A stretch of DNA of 41,680 nucleotides. Origin: HGM04593 sp045660825 (lineage in GTDB: Bacteria; Bacteroidota; Bacteroidia; Bacteroidales; Bacteroidaceae). Positions 23,744 to 33,248 of this stretch are shown here, piece after piece (position 1 is the first letter of the stretch; each line of letters starts with the position of its first letter). Where the stretch lies: positions 1-41,680 of the forward strand of contig JAZREN010000036.1 of assembly GCA_045660825.1 (NCBI GenBank). Direction: 5' to 3'. The translations under genes and the position numbers were made by a program. The notes beneath the pieces were generated by a model. That model saw only the letters and a list, made by a program, of their open reading frames with translations. It searched no databases and was not told the origin of the DNA.

Positions 23744-25093
23744 ATGGAACTGAATACCGCTTTTGTTGAAAGAACAGAACTCCTTTTCGGTAAGGAGCGC
23801 TTTGCCCGTTTTATGGAGGCGCTTGATACTGAACCGGTAGTCAGTATACGTTACAATACGTCAAAGCATGCCCCCGACAACAGCAATGCACCTGTTCCAT
23901 GGGCTGTTGATGGACGTTATCTCTCTGCTCGTCCGGTCTTTACGGCCGATCCGCTTTTCCATGCCGGATGCTATTACGTGCAGGAGGCATCATCAATGTT
24001 CATTGAACAGTTTGTAAAAAGATATATCGATGCTCCGGTGCGTGCGCTCGACCTGTGCGCAGCTCCAGGTGGCAAGACTACCCATCTTCTCTCCCTATTG
24101 CCAAAGGGAAGCATGCTGGTTTCCAATGAACCTGTACCGCAAAGGGCGCAGATACTTGTCGAGAACGTCATAAAATGGGGTACAACATCGTCTGTCGTTA
24201 CGCGCAACGAACCAACCGATTTTACTCCCTTCGGAAACTTTTTCGATTTGATAGTGGTGGATGCACCATGCTCGGGCGAGGGAATGTTCCGTAAGGACCA
24301 AGGTGCGGTAGAGCAGTGGAGCCACTCTAACGTAGAGCAGTGCGTGAAACGTCAAAAGCGTATCTTGAGTGACATATGGCCATCATTGCGTCCCGGTGGA
24401 GTGCTCATTTACAGTACATGTACTTTCAACCGCGAGGAGAATGAGGAGTGCGTGCAGTGGATAGCCGATGAACTTGGTGCAACACCGTTGAGCGTGGAAA
24501 AGGGTGATTGGGGTGTTACCGGTGCTCTTGCAGGTGATTTGCCGGTGTATCGTTTTATACCCGGATATACTGCGGGCGAGGGTTTCTTCATTGCGGCGTT
24601 GCGCAAGGATGGAGATGCTCCTTTGGCACAACCTAGGCAACAACGTTTTCAGTCGGTTCCTGCAAAACTCAAGGCGGCACTTGAAAAATGGGTGACATCG
24701 CCTGGCGAGTTCAATTTTGTACAACAGGGCGAACGTGTGGTGGCTATGCCGCGTGAACATACCAATGCTATGCTTGCCCTGCAGCAGAAACTCAAGGTGC
24801 TGCATTGTGCGTTGCCGTTGGCCGATGTCAAGAACAACAAGTTGCTACCGTTGCATCAGTTGGCGATGAGTAATGTACTTTGTAAGGATGCCTTCAGTAA
24901 CGTGGAACTTGAACGTGAAAAGGCGCTTGCATATCTGCATCGCGAGGCATTGACCTTTGACCAGGCACCGGTAGGATATCTGTTGCTCACATATAATGGA
25001 GCTCCAATAGGCTTCGCAAAGAATATCGGCAACAGGGCAAATAACCTCTATCCGGCCGAGTGGCGAATCAGGAAGAACCCTATGGAATTGTAA
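23744..25093 (+). CDS. rRNA cytosine-C5 methyltransferase, RsmF/NOL1-NOP2-Sun family
   Basis: The 449-residue SAM-dependent enzyme methylates cytosine C5 in RNA, most likely 16S rRNA. ALDLCAAPGGKTTHLLSLL (about residues 101-119) is the SAM site. The two family cysteines are in VVDAPCSGEGMFRKD (motif IV) and IYSTCTFNREENEE (motif VI). The C-terminal 150 residues look like the RsmF-type PUA-like region, with LYPAEWRIRKNP at the end. I start at ATG 23744 (MELNTAFVERTELLFG); the frame is open to 23501 but the first 81 codons are hydrophobic, T-rich and contain the promoter. Confidence 0.92.
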   Translation: MELNTAFVERTELLFGKERFARFMEALDTEPVVSIRYNTSKHAPDNSNAPVPWAVDGRYLSARPVFTADPLFHAGCYYVQEASSMFIEQFVKRYIDAPVRALDLCAAPGGKTTHLLSLLPKGSMLVSNEPVPQRAQILVENVIKWGTTSSVVTRNEPTDFTPFGNFFDLIVVDAPCSGEGMFRKDQGAVEQWSHSNVEQCVKRQKRILSDIWPSLRPGGVLIYSTCTFNREENEECVQWIADELGATPLSVEKGDWGVTGALAGDLPVYRFIPGYTAGEGFFIAALRKDGDAPLAQPRQQRFQSVPAKLKAALEKWVTSPGEFNFVQQGERVVAMPREHTNAMLALQQKLKVLHCALPLADVKNNKLLPLHQLAMSNVLCKDAFSNVELEREKALAYLHREALTFDQAPVGYLLLTYNGAPIGFAKNIGNRANNLYPAEWRIRKNPMEL

Positions 25094-25124
25094 ATACTTT
25101 GAAAAACAATAAAAATATATAGAA

Positions 25125-27227
25125 ATGAAGAAATTTATCATGTCATTGTTCCTGTTTGTGACAGTGTTGCAGGCAGGTGCGCAGAAACCGGTTACAGTCT
25201 CTCACGAGATGACCGCAAAAGGTGCAGAGGTGGTAATTGAGTTTATCGCCGAGATTGCCGATGGATACTACATGTATTCAACCGATATTCCAAAGGGTGG
25301 CCCAAAGCCCACATATGTGAAATTTACCGAGCTCGAGGGTGTCGAACTTATAGGCGCATTGGCTCCTGTTGATGAGGCTCTGACAAAGTATGAGCCTGTG
25401 TTTGATATGCAGGTGACCTATTTCAAGGAGTTTGCATCGTTCACACAGACTTTCAAGGTGCTCGAGAAGAACTTCAAGTTGAAGGGTACATTGAATTACC
25501 AATCTTGTGGTGATATGGGTTGTGTTCCCGGCCGTTACGATTTTGTGATAACAAATGACGATGTTGCCGTTACACTCGCAGCACCTGCAGCTCCCGTAGA
25601 GAAAAAGAACGAAGCCAAACCCGTTGCAGAGGCAAAGCCCGCAGTGGTAGAGAAGACTGTTCCGGCACCTGTAAAACAGGAAGCTGTTGTAAGCCAGCCC
25701 GTGGCTGTAGTTCCTGAGACAGTAGAAACTGTCGTTGAGGAGGTCAAAGTTGATACAGCAGAAACAGCAGAACCTGTAGTCGAGGCAGAGCCGGCGGCTG
25801 TAGAAACTGTTGCTGCTGCAACTGAAGAGCCTGCAGAAAATGATCACAGTTCAATATGGATGACCTTTATCCTTGGTTTCGGTGGTGGTCTGTTGGCGCT
25901 GCTCACTCCTTGCGTGTGGCCAATCATTCCAATGACAGTGAGCTTCTTCCTCAAACGTTCAAAAGAGAGAAAACAGGCAGTCCGTGAGGCATTCATATAT
26001 GGCGCATCAATTGTTGTGATATATCTGTTGCTCGGTTTGGCTGTGACATTGCTCTTTGGCCCAGCCGCGCTCAACCAGCTTGCAACAAATGCATTCTTCA
26101 ATGTATTCTTCTTCCTTATGTTGCTTGTCTTTGGTGCGTCATTCCTTGGCGGTTTCGAAATCAAGCTGCCATCATCATGGACAAACAAGGTCGATGAGAA
26201 AGCCAGCAGCACAACCGGTATCCTGAGCATCTTCCTCATGGCGTTCACTCTGGCGTTAGTGTCATTCTCATGTACAGGTCCTATTATCGGTTTCCTGCTT
26301 GTTGAGACTGCAACATCGGGTGACTATCTGGGCCCGGCTGTCGGAATGTTCGGCTTTGCATTGGCTCTTGCCTTGCCATTTACCGTCTTTGCAATCTTCC
26401 CATCTCTGCTCAAGCAGACACCACGTTCCGGTGGTTGGATGAACACCATCAAGGTTGTACTTGGTTTCGTTGAGATTGCATTTGCCTTGAAGTTCCTCTC
26501 GGTTGCCGACCTTACCAAAGGTTGGGGAATCCTTGACCGCGAGACATTCCTCGTGTTGTGGATTGGTTTGGCTATTCTTCTTGGCTTGTATTTGCTCAAG
26601 GTTATCCGCATGCCACACGATGATCCAAGCGACAAGACAACAAGTGTGACTGGTTTCTTCGGCGCGTTGCTCTCGTTTGCTTTTGCCATATATATGATTC
26701 CCGGTTTGTGGGGTGCTCCTTGTAAGGCTATCAGTGCTTTTGCACCTCCTATGTTTACACAGGATTTCAATATGTACTCACTTGGCGTGAGTGAAAGCCC
26801 TGCAATCTTCAAGGCCGATACACACGATTACGATGAGGCTGTGAAGATGAGCCGCGAGCAGAACAAGCCAATCTTCCTCGACTTTACCGGCCATGGCTGC
26901 GTAAATTGTCGTGAGATGGAGTCTGTAGTCCTCAGTGACAAAGAGGTACTCAAGATGTTGCACGACAACTATATCGTAGCTTCTTTGTATGTGGATGACA
27001 GAAGAGAACTACCCGAACCTTTTGTTGGTGAGGATGGTTTGGAATATACCGAGGTGGGCGAAAAATGGACATATGTCCAGCAGCATGAGTTCGGTGCGCT
27101 TTCGCAGCCATTCTATGTACTGGTTGATGCCGAGGGTAACCGTTTGAACGGCTCTTTTGCCTTTGACAAGAATGTAGTTAAATTTATGGAGTTCCTTAAG
27201 GGAGGACTTGCAAAGTACAACGAATAA
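25125..27227 (+). CDS. dsbD: DsbD-type thiol:disulfide interchange protein
   Basis: DsbD moves electrons from cytoplasmic thioredoxin across the inner membrane to periplasmic targets. The 700-residue protein has a signal peptide (1-19, predicted cut AGA|QKP) and an alpha domain with Cys128 and Cys133 (SCGDMGC). A long Ala/Val/Glu/Pro-rich linker follows (about 150-240). The eight-helix membrane domain carries Cys263 (LTPCVWPIIPM) and Cys383 (FSCTGPIIG). The C-terminal thioredoxin domain has Cys592-x-x-Cys595 (GHGCVNCREME). All six redox cysteines are present. It follows the RsmF-like gene by 31 bases and precedes the GH3 gene. Confidence 0.94.
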   Translation: MKKFIMSLFLFVTVLQAGAQKPVTVSHEMTAKGAEVVIEFIAEIADGYYMYSTDIPKGGPKPTYVKFTELEGVELIGALAPVDEALTKYEPVFDMQVTYFKEFASFTQTFKVLEKNFKLKGTLNYQSCGDMGCVPGRYDFVITNDDVAVTLAAPAAPVEKKNEAKPVAEAKPAVVEKTVPAPVKQEAVVSQPVAVVPETVETVVEEVKVDTAETAEPVVEAEPAAVETVAAATEEPAENDHSSIWMTFILGFGGGLLALLTPCVWPIIPMTVSFFLKRSKERKQAVREAFIYGASIVVIYLLLGLAVTLLFGPAALNQLATNAFFNVFFFLMLLVFGASFLGGFEIKLPSSWTNKVDEKASSTTGILSIFLMAFTLALVSFSCTGPIIGFLLVETATSGDYLGPAVGMFGFALALALPFTVFAIFPSLLKQTPRSGGWMNTIKVVLGFVEIAFALKFLSVADLTKGWGILDRETFLVLWIGLAILLGLYLLKVIRMPHDDPSDKTTSVTGFFGALLSFAFAIYMIPGLWGAPCKAISAFAPPMFTQDFNMYSLGVSESPAIFKADTHDYDEAVKMSREQNKPIFLDFTGHGCVNCREMESVVLSDKEVLKMLHDNYIVASLYVDDRRELPEPFVGEDGLEYTEVGEKWTYVQQHEFGALSQPFYVLVDAEGNRLNGSFAFDKNVVKFMEFLKGGLAKYNE

Positions 27228-27228
27228 A

Positions 27229-27257
27229 CAACAATTGTTGCAATTACATATTGTAAT
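27229..27257. repeat. Two adjacent palindromes upstream of the GH3 gene
   Basis: CAACAATTGTTG (27229-27240) is a perfect 12-base palindrome. Two bases later ATTACA-TAT-TGTAAT (27243-27257) is a second inverted repeat. They fill the 35-base gap between dsbD and the GH3 gene. Stems are AT-rich and no T-run follows, so operator sites are as likely as weak RNA hairpins. Confidence 0.4.
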
Positions 27258-27262
27258 AGACT

Positions 27263-28774
27263 ATGAACCTGACCCCATTTGCACGCTTTTTCTTGAATGG
27301 CCGCGTCAAGGCTATAGCAAGGTATGCCACGGAAACCGAGGCAATACAGCGTAGTGTGCTGAAGCGTCTCATAGACGAGGCATCGGCTACCGAATGGGGT
27401 ATAAGGCACAACTATCCTGCGATCCGGCAATATGAGCAATTTGCCTCTCGGGTAGGAATACAAGACTACGAGACGTTGAAAGGCGATATTGACCGCATGC
27501 GCCGTGGCGAAAAGGATGTGCTTTGGAAAGGTGGCTGCAAGTGGTTTGCGAAGTCGTCGGGAACAACCAATGACAAAAGCAAGTTCATTCCTGTCACTCA
27601 GGCCGGTCTACGTAATGTGCACTATCAGGGCGCCACAGACGTTGTTGCAACATACTTGGCTGCAAATCCCGGCAGTCGTCTTTTATCAGGTAAAGGACTC
27701 ATCTTGGGCGGCAGTCATTCGCCAAACTACAATTTGCCTAGTAGCCTTGTCGGTGATTTGAGTGCAATTCTCATTGAGAACTGCAGCCCGCTTGTCAATC
27801 TGTTCCGCGTCCCACAAAAAGAGATTGCCCTTTTAGGCGATTTTGAGGAGAAGATGGACCGGATTGCCCGTCTCACTTGTGACAGGAATATTACGAACCT
27901 TTCGGGCGTGCCGTCGTGGATGATGGCTGTTCTCAAGCATATGCTCGACATTACAGGCAAACGCAGTGTCGACGAGTTGTGGCCCAATCTCGAGGTCTTC
28001 TTTCATGGAGGTGTGGCGTTCACGCCATATCGTGAACAGTACCATCAACTCATCCGCAACGGCGATATGAAGTATGTCGAGACGTACAATGCCAGTGAGG
28101 GATTCTTCGGAATACAGAATGACCCGCTTGACCCGGCATTGTTGCTGATGATAGACTATGATGTGTTCTATGAATTCATGCCTTTTGAGGATTTTGGTGC
28201 TCCCAATCCGCGAGTGCTCCCTTTATGGGAGGTGGAGGTCGGCAAGAACTATGCCATGCTCATTTCAACCTCGTGTGGCCTGTGGCGTTATATGATAGGT
28301 GACACTGTGCGCTTTACAAGCAAGGATCCTTATAAAATAGTTATTTCAGGTCGTACAAAGCATTTTATCAACGCTTTTGGCGAAGAATTGATTGTTGAAA
28401 ATGCCGAGAAAGGATTGCAAATGGCATGCCGCGAAACCGGCGCAAGGGTTCTCGAATACACCGCGGCTCCGGTGTTTATGGACGAGAATGCACATTGTTG
28501 TCATCAATGGCTCATAGAGTTTGCCCGGGAACCTGAATCGTTTGAGCATTTTGCCAAGATACTTGATGTCTCGCTCCAGCAGATAAACTCCGATTACGAG
28601 GCAAAACGATATAAGAACAAGACTATGCAACAACTTGAACTTGTTGTTGCACGCAAGAACCTTTTCGGTGATTGGCTCAAGAGTAAAGGTAAGCTTGGTG
28701 GTCAGCATAAAGTGCCGCGTCTCAGCAACAGCCGTCAATATATTGAGGAACTTTTGGAGTTGAACGAAAAATGA
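27263..28774 (+). CDS. GH3-family acyl-adenylate/amide-synthetase-like protein
   Basis: A 503-residue protein of the GH3 auxin-responsive-promoter family. Plant GH3 enzymes adenylate hormones and join them to amino acids; bacterial members are common in Bacteroidetes with unknown substrates. The phosphate-binding motif is KSSGTTNDKSKFIPVT (about residues 95-110). Other family phrases are LTCDRNITNLSGVPSWM, YNASEGFFGIQNDP, LWRYMIGDTVRFTS and SGRTKHFINAFGEELIVENAE. The last lies in the hinge before the C-terminal domain. Its stop overlaps the start of the next gene (ATGA), so the two are coupled. Confidence 0.88.
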   Translation: MNLTPFARFFLNGRVKAIARYATETEAIQRSVLKRLIDEASATEWGIRHNYPAIRQYEQFASRVGIQDYETLKGDIDRMRRGEKDVLWKGGCKWFAKSSGTTNDKSKFIPVTQAGLRNVHYQGATDVVATYLAANPGSRLLSGKGLILGGSHSPNYNLPSSLVGDLSAILIENCSPLVNLFRVPQKEIALLGDFEEKMDRIARLTCDRNITNLSGVPSWMMAVLKHMLDITGKRSVDELWPNLEVFFHGGVAFTPYREQYHQLIRNGDMKYVETYNASEGFFGIQNDPLDPALLLMIDYDVFYEFMPFEDFGAPNPRVLPLWEVEVGKNYAMLISTSCGLWRYMIGDTVRFTSKDPYKIVISGRTKHFINAFGEELIVENAEKGLQMACRETGARVLEYTAAPVFMDENAHCCHQWLIEFAREPESFEHFAKILDVSLQQINSDYEAKRYKNKTMQQLELVVARKNLFGDWLKSKGKLGGQHKVPRLSNSRQYIEELLELNEK

Positions 28775-30693
28775 GAATAAAGGAATTTACAATGTCAATA
28801 CTCATGGCACTTGCTTTTGTGGCATGTGCCAGCATCGGGTCGCCCGATGGCGGGCCCTATGATGAGGAACCACCGGTTCTTCTCAAGGCTACCCCTGTGC
28901 TCAATGCAACAGGTGTCACCGTTGCAAAAGTGACATTGGAGTTCGACGAGAATGTCAAACTTGAGAACGCCTTCGAGAATGTCGTTGTCTCTCCTCCTCA
29001 GTTGCAGATGCCCGATATAAAGTACAGCGGCAAGAAGGTTATGGTTGAACTCTTCGATTCCTTGAAGCCCAATACAACCTATTCCATTGATTTCGGTGAT
29101 GCCATTGTAGACAATAATGAAGGTAATCCGTATGAAAATTTTGCCTATGTCTTCTCTACCGGTGAAACGGTAGATACATTGGCTGTTTCGGGTACGGTAC
29201 TCAATGCACAGGATCTTGAGCCAATTAAAGGTATGGTTGTGGGTCTGCACTCGTGCCTTGACGATAGTGCCTTTACCAAGTTGCCTTTTGAGCGCGTGTC
29301 GCGCACCGATTCTCGCGGGCGTTTTACCATCAAAGGCATAGCTCCCGGCAAATACAGGGTGTATGCTCTTGCCGATGCCAACCAGAACTATTTCTTTGAC
29401 CAGAAGAGCGAGGCTATAGCCTATCTGTCAACAGTCATTGAACCACATTGTGCACCCGCTGTGCGCCCCGATACCGTTTGGCGCGACAGCGTGACCATCG
29501 ATACAATACGTTATGTCAACTATACCCGCTTTATGCCCGATGACCTCGTGCTGCGTGTCTTCAAGGAGAATTTCTTTTCGCAGTATCTGGTAAAGCATAC
29601 ACGTGATCCACATAACAAGTTGACGTTCTTTTTTGCAGCGCCCAATGATGAACTGCCATTGCTTGAGGGGTTTGATTTTGACCTTGCCGATGCCTCTGTG
29701 ATTGAGAAGAGTGCCAGAATGGATACCCTTGTCTATTGGCTCAAGGACTCAATGCTCTATCGTAACGACACGCTTGCACTCAAACTGACGTACAAGGCCG
29801 TTGGTCTTGAAGGTGACACTGTGGACAGACAAGATACTCTGTCCGTTTCGTCAAAAAAACGTTGGGAGGCAGTGCTGAAGCAACAACGCAAGAAGTATGA
29901 GGACGACGAGAAGAACTTCATGCGCAAGGCAAAAAGTATGCCCGATTATGACGAGGCCAATCCTCCGGTATATATTCCAAAGCAGAAGGCGTTGCCGGTG
30001 CGTTTCAGCGGTTCGTCTTCAATGGATGTGAATGCCAATTGTACGTTTACATTTGACGAGCCGTTGCTCTTGGTGGATACCTCTCTTATTTCAGTCGCCA
30101 TCAAGAAAGATACTCTTTGGGTGCCGGTCGATATGGTTTTCTCTCAGGATTCGGTAAATATCCGCAAATATAATATCTTTGCAGAGTGGCGCCCCGAACA
30201 GACCTATCTTGTTACGGCCGACTCTGCTGCATTCAAAGGATTGTATGGCGGTGTTTCCGAGAAATTCACGCGCGAAATCACCTTCAAGTCGCTCGACGAG
30301 TATGCTGCGCTTTATGTGAATATCGCCGGTGTGCGCAGCAATGGAATACTACAGTTGCTCGATGCACGTGAAAATGTTGTAATGGAGCAGGTGACTGATA
30401 ACGGTCATGCGGTATTTTATTTTGTAAAGCCGGGTACATATTATATGCGTCTTATCTTCGATGCCAATGGAAATGGTAAATGGGATACCGGTGACTATGA
30501 GAAGGGCATACAACCCGAACAGGTTTCATACTATCACCATGCGCTCGATTTGCGTGCACTGTTCGAGTACTCGCAGGACGATTGGGATGTGGGTGCCCCG
30601 CTTAGCGGGCAGAAGCCGCATGAGATAACCAAACAGAAACCGGCTAAAGAGCGACGCAAGACAAACCGCAATGCAACACGAAAATTCAAATAA
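28771..30693 (+). CDS. Putative lipoprotein with SbsA-type Ig-like domain
   Basis: A 640-residue protein with an N-terminal lipoprotein signal ending in FVAC (Cys19). A SbsA/Big_5-type Ig-like domain follows (about residues 32-132: PPVLLKATPVLNATGV, YSIDFGDAIVDNNEGNP, YVFSTG). Next comes a carboxypeptidase-regulatory-like segment (about 138-215: GTVLNAQDLEPIKGMVVGL, FTIKGIAPGKYRVYALAD). The middle part is rich in charged residues, and the far end is strongly basic (KERRKTNRNATRKFK). Such proteins are frequent in Bacteroidales envelopes; function is unknown. The ATG overlaps the GH3 stop by four bases. Confidence 0.83.
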   Translation: MRIKEFTMSILMALAFVACASIGSPDGGPYDEEPPVLLKATPVLNATGVTVAKVTLEFDENVKLENAFENVVVSPPQLQMPDIKYSGKKVMVELFDSLKPNTTYSIDFGDAIVDNNEGNPYENFAYVFSTGETVDTLAVSGTVLNAQDLEPIKGMVVGLHSCLDDSAFTKLPFERVSRTDSRGRFTIKGIAPGKYRVYALADANQNYFFDQKSEAIAYLSTVIEPHCAPAVRPDTVWRDSVTIDTIRYVNYTRFMPDDLVLRVFKENFFSQYLVKHTRDPHNKLTFFFAAPNDELPLLEGFDFDLADASVIEKSARMDTLVYWLKDSMLYRNDTLALKLTYKAVGLEGDTVDRQDTLSVSSKKRWEAVLKQQRKKYEDDEKNFMRKAKSMPDYDEANPPVYIPKQKALPVRFSGSSSMDVNANCTFTFDEPLLLVDTSLISVAIKKDTLWVPVDMVFSQDSVNIRKYNIFAEWRPEQTYLVTADSAAFKGLYGGVSEKFTREITFKSLDEYAALYVNIAGVRSNGILQLLDARENVVMEQVTDNGHAVFYFVKPGTYYMRLIFDANGNGKWDTGDYEKGIQPEQVSYYHHALDLRALFEYSQDDWDVGAPLSGQKPHEITKQKPAKERRKTNRNATRKFK

Positions 30694-30726
30694 CTATATA
30701 TATTTAACTGACTAACAAACAAGCAT

Positions 30727-32202
30727 ATGGAAAACAAGTTTATGATATACAACACGCTCTCTCGCAAGAAAGAGCTGTTCGAACCGCTCAATGCACCCAA
30801 TGTGGGTCTTTATGTCTGCGGCCCCACAGTCTATGGCCCGGCCCATCTTGGTCATGCGCGTCCTGCAATTACTTTCGACGTGCTGTTCCGTTATCTCCAG
30901 AATCTGGGTTATAAGGTACGCTATGTGCGCAACATCACCGATGTGGGTCACCTTGAGCACGATGCCGATGAGGGCGAGGACAAGATTGCAAAGAAAGCAC
31001 GTCTTGAGCAGATTGAGCCAATGGAGGTTGTGCAGCAGTATACCCTGCACTATCACAAGGTGATGGATGCCTTGAACGTGTTGCCACCAAGCATTGAGCC
31101 ACATGCATCGGGACACATCATTGAGCAGATAGAACTCGTTAAGGAGATTCTCGACAATGGCTTTGCCTACGAGAGCCAGGGCTCTGTATATTTCGATGTT
31201 GCCAAGTATGACAAGGCACACAAATATGGTATCCTTTCGGGTCGCAACCTCGACGATGTCCTCAATACAACCCGTGAACTCGACGGACAGGACGAGAAAC
31301 GTAATCCTGCCGACTTCGCCCTCTGGAAATGTGCGCAGCCCGAGCACATCATGCGCTGGCCATCGCCATGGAGCAACGGCTTTCCCGGCTGGCATTGTGA
31401 GTGTACAGCAATGGGACGCAAGTATCTTGGCGAGCAGTTCGACATTCACGGCGGTGGCATGGACCTTGTGTTCCCACACCATGAGTGTGAGATTGCGCAG
31501 GGCATGGCTGCTATGGGTCATCATGTTGTAAAGTACTGGATGCACAACAACATGATTACCATCAACGGAACAAAGATGGGCAAGTCATTGGGTAACTTCA
31601 TCACCCTTGACGAGTTCTTCAACGGTTCACACGAACTGTTGTCACAGGCCTACACTCCAATGACAATCCGTTTCTTCATCCTCCAGGCGCACTATCGCAG
31701 CACTGTCGATTTCAGTAACGAGGCGCTACAGGCTGCCGAGAAGGGTTTGCAGCGTCTGCTTGAGGCCTACAAGACACTTGGTGGTCTTGTTGCATCGGGC
31801 GAGACAACCGTTGACGTGAAGGATTTGCGCAGCAAGTGCTACGATGCCATGAACGACGATATGAACACAGCTCAGGTCATCTCACATCTCTTCGATGCTT
31901 CACGTGCCATCAACCAGCTGGCCGACAAGAAGGCTACCATCAGCGAGGCCGACCTGGCTGAACTCAAGGCTGCATTCCAACTCTTTGCTTTCGACATTCT
32001 TGGTTTGCGCGAGGAGCAGGGCTCAAATAGCGCGCGCGAGGAGGCTTTGGGCAAGGTGGTAGACATGCTGTTGCAGCAGCGTCAGATTGCCAAGGCAAAC
32101 AAGGATTGGGCTACCAGTGACAAGATACGCAACGAACTTGCAGAACTTGGTTTTGAAATCAAGGACGGCAAGGAGGGTGCAACCTGGAGATTGAACCGAT
32201 AA
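30727..32202 (+). CDS. cysS: Cysteinyl-tRNA synthetase
   Basis: CysS charges tRNA-Cys. The 491-residue class I enzyme has the zinc/active-site start LYVCGPTVYG and the HIGH-type motif HLGHARPAI. GWHCECTAM and FPHHECEIAQ supply further zinc ligands. The signature loop is KMGKSLGNF, with Gly in place of Ser in KMSKS, a variant I believe is usual in Bacteroidetes. The C-terminal helical domain for tRNA binding (AREEALGKVVDMLL, ATSDKIRNELAELGFEIKD) is complete. It starts 33 bases after the Ig-like gene and leads into the M28 and sufE genes. Confidence 0.96.
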   Translation: MENKFMIYNTLSRKKELFEPLNAPNVGLYVCGPTVYGPAHLGHARPAITFDVLFRYLQNLGYKVRYVRNITDVGHLEHDADEGEDKIAKKARLEQIEPMEVVQQYTLHYHKVMDALNVLPPSIEPHASGHIIEQIELVKEILDNGFAYESQGSVYFDVAKYDKAHKYGILSGRNLDDVLNTTRELDGQDEKRNPADFALWKCAQPEHIMRWPSPWSNGFPGWHCECTAMGRKYLGEQFDIHGGGMDLVFPHHECEIAQGMAAMGHHVVKYWMHNNMITINGTKMGKSLGNFITLDEFFNGSHELLSQAYTPMTIRFFILQAHYRSTVDFSNEALQAAEKGLQRLLEAYKTLGGLVASGETTVDVKDLRSKCYDAMNDDMNTAQVISHLFDASRAINQLADKKATISEADLAELKAAFQLFAFDILGLREEQGSNSAREEALGKVVDMLLQQRQIAKANKDWATSDKIRNELAELGFEIKDGKEGATWRLNR

Positions 32203-32207
32203 CCCAT

Positions 32208-33248
32208 ATGGCAATGATGTACAAGGTATATATGCTGTTTGTGGCACTGCTGCTTGTGAATTGCGGTGGTGCTCCAAAGAGCAATGCTGTGTCGGGTGAG
32301 TCGCCTGCAGCAACAGTTGTGCCGGATGATGCTGCAAAAACTGTAGAACCGGTAGCCATTGTGCCCATCTTCGATGCCGACAGCGCATATAGCTTCGTGG
32401 CCCGCCAGGTTGCCTTTGGCCCCCGTGTCCCCGGTACTGCAACGCATCGCAAGTGCGGCGATTTTCTTGTGAATACATTGCGCTCATATGGTGCCGATGT
32501 CCTCACGCAGGATGTCGACCTCAAGGCATATAACGGTGACGCATTCAAGGCACGCAACATAATAGCGCAGTTCCAGCCCCAAAATCCGAACCGTGTTATG
32601 CTTTGTGCCCATTGGGATACACGCCCTTGGGCCGACTCCGACCCCGACAAGGCCAACCATTACAAGCCAATTCCAGGTGCCAATGATGGTGGTAGTGGAG
32701 TGGGAGTGCTGCTCGAGGTGGCGCGCCAACTCTCGATGAATCCAACGAAGGTAGGTGTCGATATCATCCTTTTCGATGCCGAGGACTATGGTCTTCACGA
32801 GAACGATGTCGAGAAGTACTCTTCCATCAGGCACTCCTGGGCTTTGGGCTCGCAGTTCTGGTCATATTTCCCGCATACATCGGGCTACACTCCACGATAT
32901 GGTATATTGCTTGATATCGTAGGAGCACCCGGTTCCAGATTCCTGCAGGAGGCATACTCTATGCATTTTGCGCCGGGTGTAGTGCACAATGTATGGCAGT
33001 GGGCCAGGAAAGCCGGTTATTCCCGGTATTTTATTGACGAAGAGGGTGGCGCAATCACTGACGACCATCTCTATGTGAATACCACCGCAGGCATCCCCTG
33101 CATTGATATAATCAACTACGACCCCGAAAGCCCCAATGGTTTCGGTCCTTACCATCATACAATGAAGGACGATATGGACTGGATTGACGCCGGCACCCTC
33201 AAGGCTGTCGGTCAAACGGTGCTTACAGTAATCTATAACGAGAAATAA
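32208..33248 (+). CDS. M28-family lipoprotein, glutaminyl-peptide cyclotransferase type
   Basis: A 346-residue envelope protein with a lipoprotein-like signal (LLLVNC, Cys19). The M28 zinc fold is of the glutaminyl-cyclase type: LCAHWDTRPWAD, GANDGGSGVGVLLEVAR with Asp160, LFDAEDYG with Glu192, and YHHTMKDDMDWID with His316/317. Asp, Glu and His in these places are the single-zinc ligands of glutaminyl cyclases, which turn N-terminal Gln into pyroglutamate. An aminopeptidase role is the alternative. The stop overlaps the sufE start by one base, and cysS ends 5 bases upstream. In-frame ATGs at codons 3 and 4 are alternative starts. Confidence 0.86.
   Translation: MAMMYKVYMLFVALLLVNCGGAPKSNAVSGESPAATVVPDDAAKTVEPVAIVPIFDADSAYSFVARQVAFGPRVPGTATHRKCGDFLVNTLRSYGADVLTQDVDLKAYNGDAFKARNIIAQFQPQNPNRVMLCAHWDTRPWADSDPDKANHYKPIPGANDGGSGVGVLLEVARQLSMNPTKVGVDIILFDAEDYGLHENDVEKYSSIRHSWALGSQFWSYFPHTSGYTPRYGILLDIVGAPGSRFLQEAYSMHFAPGVVHNVWQWARKAGYSRYFIDEEGGAITDDHLYVNTTAGIPCIDIINYDPESPNGFGPYHHTMKDDMDWIDAGTLKAVGQTVLTVIYNEK

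Noticed and set aside
30712..31545. A 277-codon minus-strand open frame
   Set aside because: It is antisense to the cysS core, which carries the full synthetase signature.
31573..31600. KMGKS in place of KMSKS in CysS as a sign of inactivity
   Set aside because: All other active-site and zinc residues are present, and I believe this substitution is common in Bacteroidetes CysS.
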